Below are positions 24,762 to 31,690 of a DNA stretch of 64,000 bases, piece after piece. A program made the position numbers and the translations under genes. The notes below the pieces were generated by a model. That model was not told where the DNA came from. It saw nothing but the letters and a program-made list of their open reading frames with translations, and did not search any database. The DNA comes from Geothrix rubra (GTDB lineage: Bacteria; Acidobacteriota; Holophagae; Holophagales; Holophagaceae), in NCBI RefSeq assembly GCF_030268065.1, contig NZ_BSDD01000003.1, positions 372,001 to 436,000 on the forward strand, in the 5' to 3' direction. Position 1 is the first letter of the stretch. Each line of letters starts with the position of its first letter.

Positions 24762-26141
24762 TCAGTCCCCGCCGCCGGAACCGCCGCGGGCCTTCCACTG
24801 GAACTGGTGGGGCCACTTGGCCTGCTGGGGGTCCAGGAACCCGGTGTGGCAGACGTTGCAGGCCGAGGCCTTGCCGCCGGTGCCGTGCTCGTGGGCCCAC
24901 TCGCTGAAGCCCTCGCCCCGGTTGGAGCTGTGGCAGGCGGCGCAGCTGGCGATGGCCTTGGCCTTGCCCTGGTACTGGATGGCCTGGGCGTTGTCGGAGG
25001 CCTGCCGGGTGGGCACCATCGCGTGCGGGCTTCCGTGGCAGGCCGAGCAGTAGAGGTTGCCGTGGCCGCGGGCATTCCGGTAGAGCGCGGTGCCCGTGTC
25101 CACACCGGCCACGCCCGTGTGGCAGGTCGCGCACTTCGGCTCGTTGGCCCAGGGCACGCGGGTGCCGTTCTTGATGGTGGCCGCCACATTGGCCATGTCG
25201 CCGTGGCAGGCCGTGCAGTTCCCGTCGGCGGCGGTGTGGGCCAGGCTGCGGCTGCACTGGGTGGTGGGGCCGGGGTGGCAGTCGTAGCAGGAGGCGCCCC
25301 GGGTGGCGTGGAAGCCGTGCACGGCCTGGGAGAGGTACATCCTCGAGGAGCCGGGGCCGGTGGCGCCCAGGGCCGGGCTCCCGTGGCAGCTGGCGCAGAG
25401 CACGGGCTTGCTGGCGAAGAGCTGGGTGCCGTGGGCCGCATCATGCTTCTTCAGCACGTCGTTCAGGGCGTCCTTCCCGTGGCACTTCGAGCAGTTGATC
25501 TCGTCGGAGGTGGGCACCGTGGTCGTGGTCTTCGCCACCACCTTGCCGCTGGCGTCCTTCACCGTGATCTCGCCCACCTGGTAGGGGTTCCACACGCCCT
25601 TGTCGTCGATGGGCGTGAGGGGGATGCCCGAGGCCAGGAAGTGGTCGCCCTTGGCCAGCATGGTGCCCGACAGGCCGTTGTTCACGGCGGGGTCGTCCAG
25701 GTTCAGGCCCTTGTCCAGGGGCAGCGTGACGCCGAAGAGCTTCTGCACGTTCACCCAGAACTGGCCGAAGGTCCCCTTGGTCGAGGACTTGGTGTTGTTG
25801 AGGATGCGGTAGCTCACGGTGAGCCCCGAGGTGACGGGCTGGGGCGGGTTGCCGCGCTTGACCACCTGGGCCACCACCGTGTTGTAGGGCGGGAGGATGA
25901 CCGCCGCGTCGTAGCTGGGGTTCAGGCAGTGCATGCCGAGGTCGTTCCAGGCCAGCACCACGTAGCTGGACGAGGTGGTGGCGCTCGGCAGGCTCCCCGG
26001 CTCCGCGGGCAGGGGGGGCGTTCCCGTGGTGGAGGCCGCGGCCGCCTCCGTCTTCGAACCGCCCCCGCAGGCGGCGAGCAGTCCGGCGAGCGCCAGGGCG
26101 CTGGCGGCGCCGGCAAGGGTCCTGGGGGCATGGCGTGTCAT
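24762..26141 (-). CDS. Octaheme c-type cytochrome lipoprotein
   Basis: 459 residues. A lipobox LLAAC (Cys25) predicts an acylated, membrane-attached protein. The first 210 residues are a heme-free domain starting with SYVVLAWNDLGMHCLNP, a motif seen in large multiheme cytochromes of metal-reducing bacteria. Eight CxxCH motifs follow, at about 217, 249, 285, 309, 337, 365, 400 and 428. It probably sits at the outer membrane and carries electrons towards extracellular acceptors, as in dissimilatory iron reducers; that role is inference. ATG 26141 follows CGGAGG, and a longer upstream frame was rejected. The gene has an AT-rich upstream region with a CRP/FNR-like palindrome and stands alone on its strand. 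Confidence 0.92.
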   Translation of the reverse strand: MTRHAPRTLAGAASALALAGLLAACGGGSKTEAAAASTTGTPPLPAEPGSLPSATTSSSYVVLAWNDLGMHCLNPSYDAAVILPPYNTVVAQVVKRGNPPQPVTSGLTVSYRILNNTKSSTKGTFGQFWVNVQKLFGVTLPLDKGLNLDDPAVNNGLSGTMLAKGDHFLASGIPLTPIDDKGVWNPYQVGEITVKDASGKVVAKTTTTVPTSDEINCSKCHGKDALNDVLKKHDAAHGTQLFASKPVLCASCHGSPALGATGPGSSRMYLSQAVHGFHATRGASCYDCHPGPTTQCSRSLAHTAADGNCTACHGDMANVAATIKNGTRVPWANEPKCATCHTGVAGVDTGTALYRNARGHGNLYCSACHGSPHAMVPTRQASDNAQAIQYQGKAKAIASCAACHSSNRGEGFSEWAHEHGTGGKASACNVCHTGFLDPQQAKWPHQFQWKARGGSGGGD

Positions 26142-26241
26142 GGGGCCTCCGTGAGGGTGGGGGTGGCGGGTGGGGGACGGCCGGGGCCTGACAACCGACG
26201 TCCAGGTGATTGAAGGTGCGACCTCCGTCACGGGTTTGCAA

Positions 26242-26257
26242 TATGACTTAAATCACA
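26242..26257 (-). promoter_or_regulatory. CRP/FNR-family binding site candidate upstream of the octaheme cytochrome
   Basis: On the minus strand the 16-mer TGTGATTTAAGTCATA matches TGTGA-N6-TCACA at 9 of 10 defined positions. It lies about 100 bases upstream of the cytochrome start, within an AT-rich tract (26240-26281) that is unlike anything nearby and that also holds the inverted repeat ATATTAT (26257-26263) / ATAATAT (26274-26280). A CRP- or FNR-type regulator responding to electron-acceptor state would fit. No CRP/FNR gene is in the window. Confidence 0.5.
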
Positions 26258-26392
26258 TATTATCATATAGTTAATAATATCTGCCCTCGCCTACACCCAT
26301 CGGCCTACGGTCCGCTCCGACGGAGGGTCCCCCCGGGCCAGCCCAGAGCCTGGACAGCGTCCGGTTCCACGGACGGGTGCTAGGCTGGTGGG

Positions 26393-26818
26393 ATGAGCAA
26401 GATCTACTACGCCGGCCAGGATGTGGACGCGCCCTGTGGGCGCTGCGGAGGGGAAACCCGGCACCAGATCCTGACGGTCACGAATGGCGTGCCCGACAAG
26501 CTGATCTGCGGGAACTGCCGCTCCGTCCACAAGTTCCGCGCCGCCAGGCCGGCCCCCGAGCCCCGGGCGCCGCGGATTCCCGCCACGGCCAAGGCCGGCG
26601 GGCCCCCGCGGTCCGGCGGTTCCACCTCGCTCTACCAGCAGCTGGTGGCCCAGGAGCAGGGCGGCGGTCAGTCCCGGCCCTACGCGGTGTCCGAGCGCTG
26701 GGAGGAGGGGGCCTGGATGGACCACCCCTCCTTCGGCCTGGGCCGCGTCCAGCGCCGGCTGGGACGGAAGGTGGACGTGCTGTTCAAGGACGGGCTCAAG
26801 ACCCTGGTCAGCGCATGA
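26393..26818 (+). CDS. Zinc-ribbon protein with a UvrD-C-like tail
   Basis: 141 residues. The N-terminus holds a C-x2-C ... C-x2-C zinc ribbon (Cys15, Cys18, Cys39, Cys42; CGRCGG and CGNC). A Pro/Arg-rich linker (about 50-85) leads to a C-terminal stretch (about 107-141, DHPSFGLGRVQRRLGRKVDVLFKDGLKTL) resembling the small SH3/Tudor-like domain at the end of UvrD/PcrA helicases. Its start overlaps nothing, but its stop overlaps the exonuclease start (ATGA). Pairing with an exonuclease suggests a role in nucleic-acid transactions, perhaps binding RNA polymerase or DNA. No named family was recognised with certainty. Confidence 0.75.
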   Translation: MSKIYYAGQDVDAPCGRCGGETRHQILTVTNGVPDKLICGNCRSVHKFRAARPAPEPRAPRIPATAKAGGPPRSGGSTSLYQQLVAQEQGGGQSRPYAVSERWEEGAWMDHPSFGLGRVQRRLGRKVDVLFKDGLKTLVSA

Positions 26819-27453
26819 CCGACGGCCCCCTGCTGGAGTCCCCCTCGCCCGGCCTGCGGGAACTGCGGTTCGCGGTGCTGGACCTGGAGACCACGGGAGG
26901 CAGCCCCAAGGCCCGCTGGACCCGGGATGGGCGCTTCAGCCCCGCCTCCGAGATCACCGAAGTGGGCCTGGTGCGCCTGGCCGGCACCGTGGTGGAGGAC
27001 CGCTGGTCCAGCCTGGCCGCCATCGAGGGGTTCCTCCCCGAGGAGATCCAGCGGCTCACGGGCATCAGCCTGCCCATGCTGGCCGGCGCACCGCCCTGGG
27101 AACGGGTGGCACTCCAGCTGGCGCCCCGCCTCGAGGGCCGCGTGTGGGTGGCCCACCACGCCCCCTTCGACGGAAGCTTCCTCAAGGCCTGGCTGCCCGA
27201 GGGCGTCTGGCGCCGGCATCGGCTCGTCTGCACCCGCCTGCTGGCCAAGAGGCTCATCCCCGAGCTGCCCCGCCGCAGCCTGGCGGAGCTGTGCGAGTTC
27301 CTGGGCATCGTCAACACCCGGGCCCACCGCGCCCTCCAGGACGCCGAGGCCACCGCCGAGGCCCTCCAGCACCTGCTCCAGCGCGCCGAGGCCCAGGGCC
27401 TGGACGGCGAGGCCTTCCTCGCCGCCGGCGAGGTGCCCTGGTCGAAGGTGTAG
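26815..27453 (+). CDS. DnaQ-like 3'-5' exonuclease
   Basis: 212 residues of the DEDD exonuclease fold. Exo I is VLDLETTGG (Asp23, Glu25), Exo II is WVAHHAPFDGSFL, and Exo III is HRALQDAEATAEAL (His and Asp), so the catalytic set of the DEDDh subfamily is complete. It resembles PolC/DnaQ-type proofreading or RNase T-like proteins and is shorter than a DnaQ with a polymerase-binding tail, so a repair or RNA-processing role is as likely as proofreading. Overlaps the stop of the zinc-ribbon gene by 4 bases. Confidence 0.88.
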   Translation: MTDGPLLESPSPGLRELRFAVLDLETTGGSPKARWTRDGRFSPASEITEVGLVRLAGTVVEDRWSSLAAIEGFLPEEIQRLTGISLPMLAGAPPWERVALQLAPRLEGRVWVAHHAPFDGSFLKAWLPEGVWRRHRLVCTRLLAKRLIPELPRRSLAELCEFLGIVNTRAHRALQDAEATAEALQHLLQRAEAQGLDGEAFLAAGEVPWSKV

Positions 27454-27729
27454 CCGGTCGCGAGGGTGGCCATCCCCGGACTGCGGGCTCCTCCCGAGCC
27501 GATTCGTTCCGTTGAACCTTCCCGACCGGGGCGAAGGGTTGGGGTCGGAACCGGGGCCCCCCGAGCCTATGGAGCCGCCCTCCGGTTCGCCCTCCGTTCA
27601 CGAACGCCAGGCGTGGTTCTCAAAGGTGAAGGCAGGCGGGATCTTCATGACAGCTTCCCGGGAGGTCCGCGGAGGGTTGAACCGCCGGACCTGGAAGACT
27701 GTCCAGACAACCTGTCCCTCGGAGCATGC

Positions 27730-28341
27730 ATGCTATTCGAGATCCGGAAGATCTCCTTCCACACGGTCCAGGAGTTCGGGCAGGAATACCTGATGATCGC
27801 CGTGGGCATCCTCGCGGCGCTGGGCCTGGAGCACCTGGTCACCCATCACCTGCGCATCCGGGCGGCCGAGCAGGCCAGGCAGAAAGGCATCGAGCAGCTT
27901 GCCGACACCCTGAAACGGGACATCCGGGCTGGGAAGTCCCGGGCCACCCTCGGCCGCGAGGGCTGGGACGTGGCCGTGGCCAACCAGTCCGCCGCAGACA
28001 TCGCCTCGGCGGTGCCTCGGCGCTTTTCCGCCGCCCATGCGGCCAAGCGGGAGTCCAGCGCCCTGGGTGCCCAGGGCAGCCTCTTCATCCTGGACGCCCC
28101 CGGGGTGCTGGATGCCATGGCGGATGTGGATCTCCCGCGGGCAGATCCAGTGGAAACCCTCAAGGCGCTGAGGAACATCGCCCGGGGCAACCCTGACCCT
28201 CATCCCGGTCAAGGTGGGACTCAGGACCTCGACCGCGGCATCCCTCCTGGGCCGCCGGCGCCTCCTGCTAGACCCATGGATGCTTGCGCGTCAGCAGGTG
28301 GAGGATGGGCGTGGTCATCAACGTGGTCGTCAAGGCCATGA
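27730..28341 (+). CDS. Hypothetical membrane protein, probably with a degenerate C-terminus
   Basis: 203 residues from ATG 27730. The first 60 residues look genuine: MLFEIRKISFHTVQEFGQEY, a hydrophobic helix (about 21-38, LMIAVGILAALGLEHLVT) and a basic helical stretch with ARQKGIEQLADTLKRDIRAGKS, an arrangement I have seen in uncharacterised proteins with one N-terminal helix. After about residue 150 the sequence becomes Pro/Gly-rich and low in complexity, and the last 74 bases run antisense into the antiporter gene, so the original C-terminus has probably been lost or replaced. The reading could also be an accidental open frame beyond residue 110. Family unnamed. Confidence 0.35.
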   Translation: MLFEIRKISFHTVQEFGQEYLMIAVGILAALGLEHLVTHHLRIRAAEQARQKGIEQLADTLKRDIRAGKSRATLGREGWDVAVANQSAADIASAVPRRFSAAHAAKRESSALGAQGSLFILDAPGVLDAMADVDLPRADPVETLKALRNIARGNPDPHPGQGGTQDLDRGIPPGPPAPPARPMDACASAGGGWAWSSTWSSRP

Positions 28342-29680
28342 TGACGAGCATGGCGAAGAGGGTGGGCGAGATCACGCCAAGGTCCAAGCCGATGTTCAGG
28401 GCGATCAGCTCGACCAGGCCGCGCGTGTTCATGAGGATGCCGAGGGAGGAGGCGTCGCGCCAGTTCAGGCCGACGAGCTTCGAGGCGATCGCCGATCCGC
28501 CGAATTTGCCGGCACAAGCGCACAACACGATCAAGCCGCAGACGGCCCACGCCTGCGCGCCGCTGATGAGGGCCACCTGGGTTCGCATGCCGGTGAACGC
28601 GAAGAAAGCAGGCAGGAACAGGACGGAAATCACGTCGTGCAGGCGATGGGTCAACCCGGCCGTGACCTTGCTGTCATGGGGAATGACGGTACCGAGAAGG
28701 AAGGCGCCGAATATCGCGTGAATACCGATGAATTCCGTGGCCATGGATGACATCAGCATCGCCACGAAGATCACGGCCATGCCGGTGCGGGTCAATTCCG
28801 GCGTCTTTTCCAGCCAGGGGATGCCCCGGCGGACCAGTGGGCCGAGCAGGATGAACACGAAGGCAATGTACCCGGCCGTCAACCCCCAGGTGACCAGCGC
28901 ACTCGAGACGTTGGCTTTCGCGAGGCTGATGACCAGCGCGAGCAGGCACCACGCGGTGACATCGTCCACGGCGGCACAGGCCAGGGCGATGGACCCCATG
29001 CGGGTTTTGCTGACGCCGCGGTCCGTGAGGATGCGGGCCAGCACGGGAAACGCGGTGATGGACATCGAGATGCCCAGGAACAGCGCGAACATGGTGAAGC
29101 TGACGTGACCCTCGGCCATGATCGGGTAGATTCCCAGCGCCACCAACGCGCCGAGCAGGAACGGTACGAGGATGCTGGCGTGGGAGATTGCTAAAGCGGC
29201 ATGCCCGCTGCGGGTGACGACCTTCAGATCCAGTTCCATCCCCACCAGGAACATGTAGAGGATCACGCCCAACTGAGCGATGACGTTGAGGAACGGAGCG
29301 ACCGAATGCGGAAGGAGGTAGCGGAACATTTCCGGAGCGATGCGGCCGAGCAGGGAAGGCCCAAGCAGGATGCCTCCGATCACTTCGCCGACCACGGGCG
29401 GCTGCTGGAACCACGCGAACAGGTTTCCGATGGTCCGCGTGGTAAGGATGATGACCGCCAGCGCGAGCAGCACATGAAGGACGATGGGGATTTCTGCCTT
29501 GAGGTGGGCCGGCGCGGCTGTGCCGGAAGAATGGAGCGCCACCGCACGCACGCCCCAGTAGTCGATCAAAAGGAACAGGCCGATGGCGATCCCGATCATG
29601 CCCAGGTAGAACGCCAATACCCGCAGCCGGTTGGGTTTCGCCAAAGTCGAACTGGAGGGGGGAACCTCTGGCGATAACAT
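28268..29680 (-). CDS. CPA2-family cation:proton antiporter (Kef/NapA type)
   Basis: 470 residues with about 12-13 membrane helices. Conserved segments include PPVVGEVIGGILLGPSLLG, the GMELDLKVV segment, LARILTDRGVSKTRMGSIALACAAVDDVTAW, where the adjacent Asp pair is the family's ion-binding centre, and the late LMNTRGLVELIALNIGLDLG. There is no C-terminal RCK/TrkA-N domain, unlike KefB/KefC. It exchanges Na+ or K+ for protons in the inner membrane. ATG 29680 is chosen because GGAGAG precedes it; the longer frame begins 14 residues earlier. The gene is visibly less GC-rich than its neighbours, suggesting acquisition from another lineage. Confidence 0.9.
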   Translation of the reverse strand: MLSPEVPPSSSTLAKPNRLRVLAFYLGMIGIAIGLFLLIDYWGVRAVALHSSGTAAPAHLKAEIPIVLHVLLALAVIILTTRTIGNLFAWFQQPPVVGEVIGGILLGPSLLGRIAPEMFRYLLPHSVAPFLNVIAQLGVILYMFLVGMELDLKVVTRSGHAALAISHASILVPFLLGALVALGIYPIMAEGHVSFTMFALFLGISMSITAFPVLARILTDRGVSKTRMGSIALACAAVDDVTAWCLLALVISLAKANVSSALVTWGLTAGYIAFVFILLGPLVRRGIPWLEKTPELTRTGMAVIFVAMLMSSMATEFIGIHAIFGAFLLGTVIPHDSKVTAGLTHRLHDVISVLFLPAFFAFTGMRTQVALISGAQAWAVCGLIVLCACAGKFGGSAIASKLVGLNWRDASSLGILMNTRGLVELIALNIGLDLGVISPTLFAMLVIMALTTTLMTTPILHLLTRKHPWV

Positions 29681-30182
29681 CTCTCCAGCGAAACCAACCA
29701 CGGGGCACCTCCAAGAGGACACGGGGCCGAGACGGCACCTGGAAGGAAGGTCGGACCCCTGACGGGGTGAAGGTCGATCCCAATTCAGTCGAGATGTGGC
29801 TGGACAACCTGCTTTCCGGACTTTGGATTCAACCTGGGGCGAAGGGGGGGGGGCAGGATCGCCCCAGAAAAGGAGTGGGCCCGCAGTCAGACGTCGGCTG
29901 CCTCGCGGCGCTCTCAGCGCTGAAACCTGGTGATGAAGCGGCCGTACTGGATTTCGGCCAATCCAGCCTCTGCGAACAAATGGAATGGAAGTTGCTTATC
30001 CAACATGGGCGCCTCCATTGCAGCAGAGTCTAGGTCGCAGAGCGGCCCTCGCCAATCGCAAATCCCCCGCGAGAACCTAAAGCTCGTGTTCCTTCGATCA
30101 GATCGTTGCCAGGTCCAGTCCGGCCCCCAAACGGGGCATGTCTGGCTGCAAACCGCCTGATGGGGGCAGGTACACTCCCCTC
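29681..30182. other. 500-base intergenic region with lower GC content
   Basis: Apart from the short frame at 29914-30006 no credible gene is seen. The stretch includes a run of ten G residues around 29847 and a small hairpin (ACCCC / GGGGT near 29755-29768). Base composition is more balanced than elsewhere, continuing the atypical stretch that begins near 27.5 kb. Promoters for the antiporter (minus) and for the next membrane gene (plus) should lie here. Confidence 0.5.
29914..30006 (-). CDS. Possible 30-residue peptide or fragment
   Basis: A 30-codon frame (MLDKQLPFHLFAEAGLAEIQ and ten further residues ending in RFQR) begins at ATG 30006, preceded by GGAGG with 5-base spacing, which is an excellent ribosome binding site. 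A stop codon lies close upstream in the same frame, so it is not the tail of a longer intact gene as written. The sequence FAEAGLAEIQYGRF resembles the end of class I methyltransferases, so it might equally be a gene remnant that keeps only its final part. Not conserved enough to name. Confidence 0.25.
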   Translation of the reverse strand: MLDKQLPFHLFAEAGLAEIQYGRFITRFQR

Positions 30183-30752
30183 ATGGATCTCGCCCGCTTC
30201 CTCGAACTCGTGCATACCCAGGGCTGGCAGGGCTGGGCCCTGTGGCTGGTGCTGGTGGCCCAGGCCCTGCTCTGGGTGGGGCTGGTGCGCCTGCACCTGG
30301 CCCTGCGCCGGGAGGAGGCGCCCTGGGAGGAGTGCGTGGGGAAGATCCGCAGCGCCTTCCTCCGCAAGCTGAACGGCGAGGAGGAGATCCAGGAGCTCAA
30401 GGTCCACCGCTACGCGCCCCTGGTGGACCAGCTGGTGGCCTTGCACTTCGCGGAGGAGAAGAGCGACCGCTTCGACCGCTGGCTCCTGCTCCGCTGGAAG
30501 GCCAAGGAGGGCCTGCGTCCCTACTGGATCCGCTGGGGGCACCTCATCATCGGCTTCGGCGTGGTGGTCTGGTTCCTCCAGGGCCTCCGCCTGGACATCG
30601 GCACGGAGGTGCTGAAGCGGACCCCCGCCGACCCGCGCCTGCTCTGGGTCTGGCTGGGCTACGCCATGGTCCTTGCCTGGAAGCAGGTGCGGCTCCACGG
30701 CAACCTCGAGCGCGTGCAGCGCAGCCTGCTGCTGCCGAGGCGGGACGAGTAG
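30183..30752 (+). CDS. Three-helix inner membrane protein, function unknown
   Basis: 189 residues. Helix 1 is about 18-38 (WALWLVLVAQALLWVGLVRL), then a charged cytoplasmic stretch (about 42-110), helix 2 about 120-136 (HLIIGFGVVVWFLQGL) and helix 3 about 155-172 (LLWVWLGYAMVLAWK). The topology, one helix, a long cytosolic loop and two helices, resembles ExbB/TolQ/MotA-type proteins, but the key motifs are not convincing. ATG 30183 agrees with the first hydrophobic segment. The acetyltransferase gene begins 6 bases later and the YraN-like gene after that, so the three are probably one transcript leading into the flagellar region. Confidence 0.6.
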   Translation: MDLARFLELVHTQGWQGWALWLVLVAQALLWVGLVRLHLALRREEAPWEECVGKIRSAFLRKLNGEEEIQELKVHRYAPLVDQLVALHFAEEKSDRFDRWLLLRWKAKEGLRPYWIRWGHLIIGFGVVVWFLQGLRLDIGTEVLKRTPADPRLLWVWLGYAMVLAWKQVRLHGNLERVQRSLLLPRRDE

Positions 30753-30758
30753 CCCCCC

Positions 30759-31265
30759 ATGGCCTTCCGCATCCAGCCCTTCCGGCCGGGCCTCGAGAGG
30801 CAGGTGCTCGACCTGATCCTGCCCATCCAGCAGGTCGAATTCGGGGTGCCCATCACGGCCGGGGACCAGCCGGACCTGGTGCGGATCCCCGAGGTCTACC
30901 AGGCCGGTCGGGGCGGGTTCTGGGTCGGCCTCGACGGCGACCGGGTGGTCGGCACCCTGGGCCTCCTGGCCTTCGGCCAGGCCCCCGGCGGCGGGGGCGC
31001 CCTGCGGAAGATGTTCCTCCACCGCGACGCCCGGGGCGGCGGCCTGGCCCAGGCGCTGCTGGACACCGCGCTGGACCATGCGCAGCAGCAGGACCTCCCG
31101 GGCCTCTGGCTCGGCACCCTGCCCCAGATGGGCGCCGCCCACCGCTTCTACGAGCGCAACGGGTTCCGACGGATCGGGGCCGAGGCACTTCCCCCGGCAT
31201 TCCCCCGCATGGCCGTGGACACGGTCTTCTACGCCCTGGAGCTGCCCCGTGTCGCGGCGCGGTGA
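30759..31265 (+). CDS. GNAT-family N-acetyltransferase
   Basis: 168 residues. The acetyl-CoA binding motif A is readable: LRKMFLHRDARGGGLAQALLDTALDHAQ (R/Q-x-x-G-x-G/A pattern as RGGGLA), and motif B is LGTLPQMGAAHRFYERNGFRRIG. The protein would acetylate an amine or protein N-terminus; substrate unknown. It follows the membrane gene by 6 bases, and its last 17 bases overlap the start of the YraN-like gene. Confidence 0.85.
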   Translation: MAFRIQPFRPGLERQVLDLILPIQQVEFGVPITAGDQPDLVRIPEVYQAGRGGFWVGLDGDRVVGTLGLLAFGQAPGGGGALRKMFLHRDARGGGLAQALLDTALDHAQQQDLPGLWLGTLPQMGAAHRFYERNGFRRIGAEALPPAFPRMAVDTVFYALELPRVAAR

Positions 31266-31623
31266 GGCCGCCCGCCGCCTGGGGGCCCGCACGGAGCGGC
31301 TGACGCTCTGGCTGCTCTGGCTCCGGGGCTGGGACCTGGTGGCGTGGCGCCAGAAGCTCGGCCGCTGGGAGCTGGACCTGCTGGTGAGCCGGGGACCCGA
31401 ACTCCGCGTGGTGGAGGTCAAGGCCCGCCGCCCGGGCGCCTGGACCGGCGCCGACACCGCCCTGGCCCCCGACCAGCGCCTCCGGCTCCAGCGGGCCCTC
31501 CGGAGCTGGCTGGACCGGGTCCCCTGGCCGGGCGCCGTCACCTTCCAGCGGGTGAGCTGGGCCGGCTGGCGCTGCCGGTTCCACCCGCCGGAACGGTGGG
31601 ATTCGCTGAAGATCCCGAGGTAG
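31249..31623 (+). CDS. YraN-family (UPF0102) endonuclease-like protein
   Basis: 124 residues with the UPF0102 pattern: an N-terminal SRRGEAARRLGARTE region (G-x-x-GE-x-A-A), W-x-x-R-x-x-GRW-E-x-D-L-L around residues 41-52 (WRQKLGRWELDLLV), and VVEVKARR. The E-x-D ... E-V-K arrangement is the PD-(D/E)xK nuclease core. Members are small and associated with recombination or DNA repair, but their activity is not settled. GTG 31249 is chosen as it gives the family-typical start; it lies within the end of the acetyltransferase gene. The flagellar flhA gene starts 67 bases downstream, after a likely promoter. Confidence 0.82.
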   Translation: MSRRGEAARRLGARTERLTLWLLWLRGWDLVAWRQKLGRWELDLLVSRGPELRVVEVKARRPGAWTGADTALAPDQRLRLQRALRSWLDRVPWPGAVTFQRVSWAGWRCRFHPPERWDSLKIPR

Positions 31624-31652
31624 GAGCGCCTTTCCCCGCGCACCGCCGGCGG

Positions 31653-31668
31653 TTGGCATACCCCTCGC
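31653..31668 (+). promoter_or_regulatory. Candidate sigma-54 promoter of the flhA operon
   Basis: TTGGCATACCCCTCGC has GG at 31655-31656 and GC at 31667-31668, exactly ten bases apart, as required at -24/-12. The -24 part (TTGGCA) fits well; the -12 part (TCGC) is one base from consensus TTGC. It lies 22 bases upstream of flhA. A better match is present upstream of flgB. Confidence 0.5.
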
Positions 31669-31690
31669 CCCGCACCCACCGGGTGTCGGT

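Noticed and set aside
20558-25257. Long antisense frames opposite valS and the deacetylase
   Set aside because: Valine-, Gly- and His-rich noise from mirrored codons; no motifs.
28214-28750. 178-codon plus frame overlapping the antiporter
   Set aside because: Antisense to a clear membrane transporter and without recognisable features; at most residual sequence.
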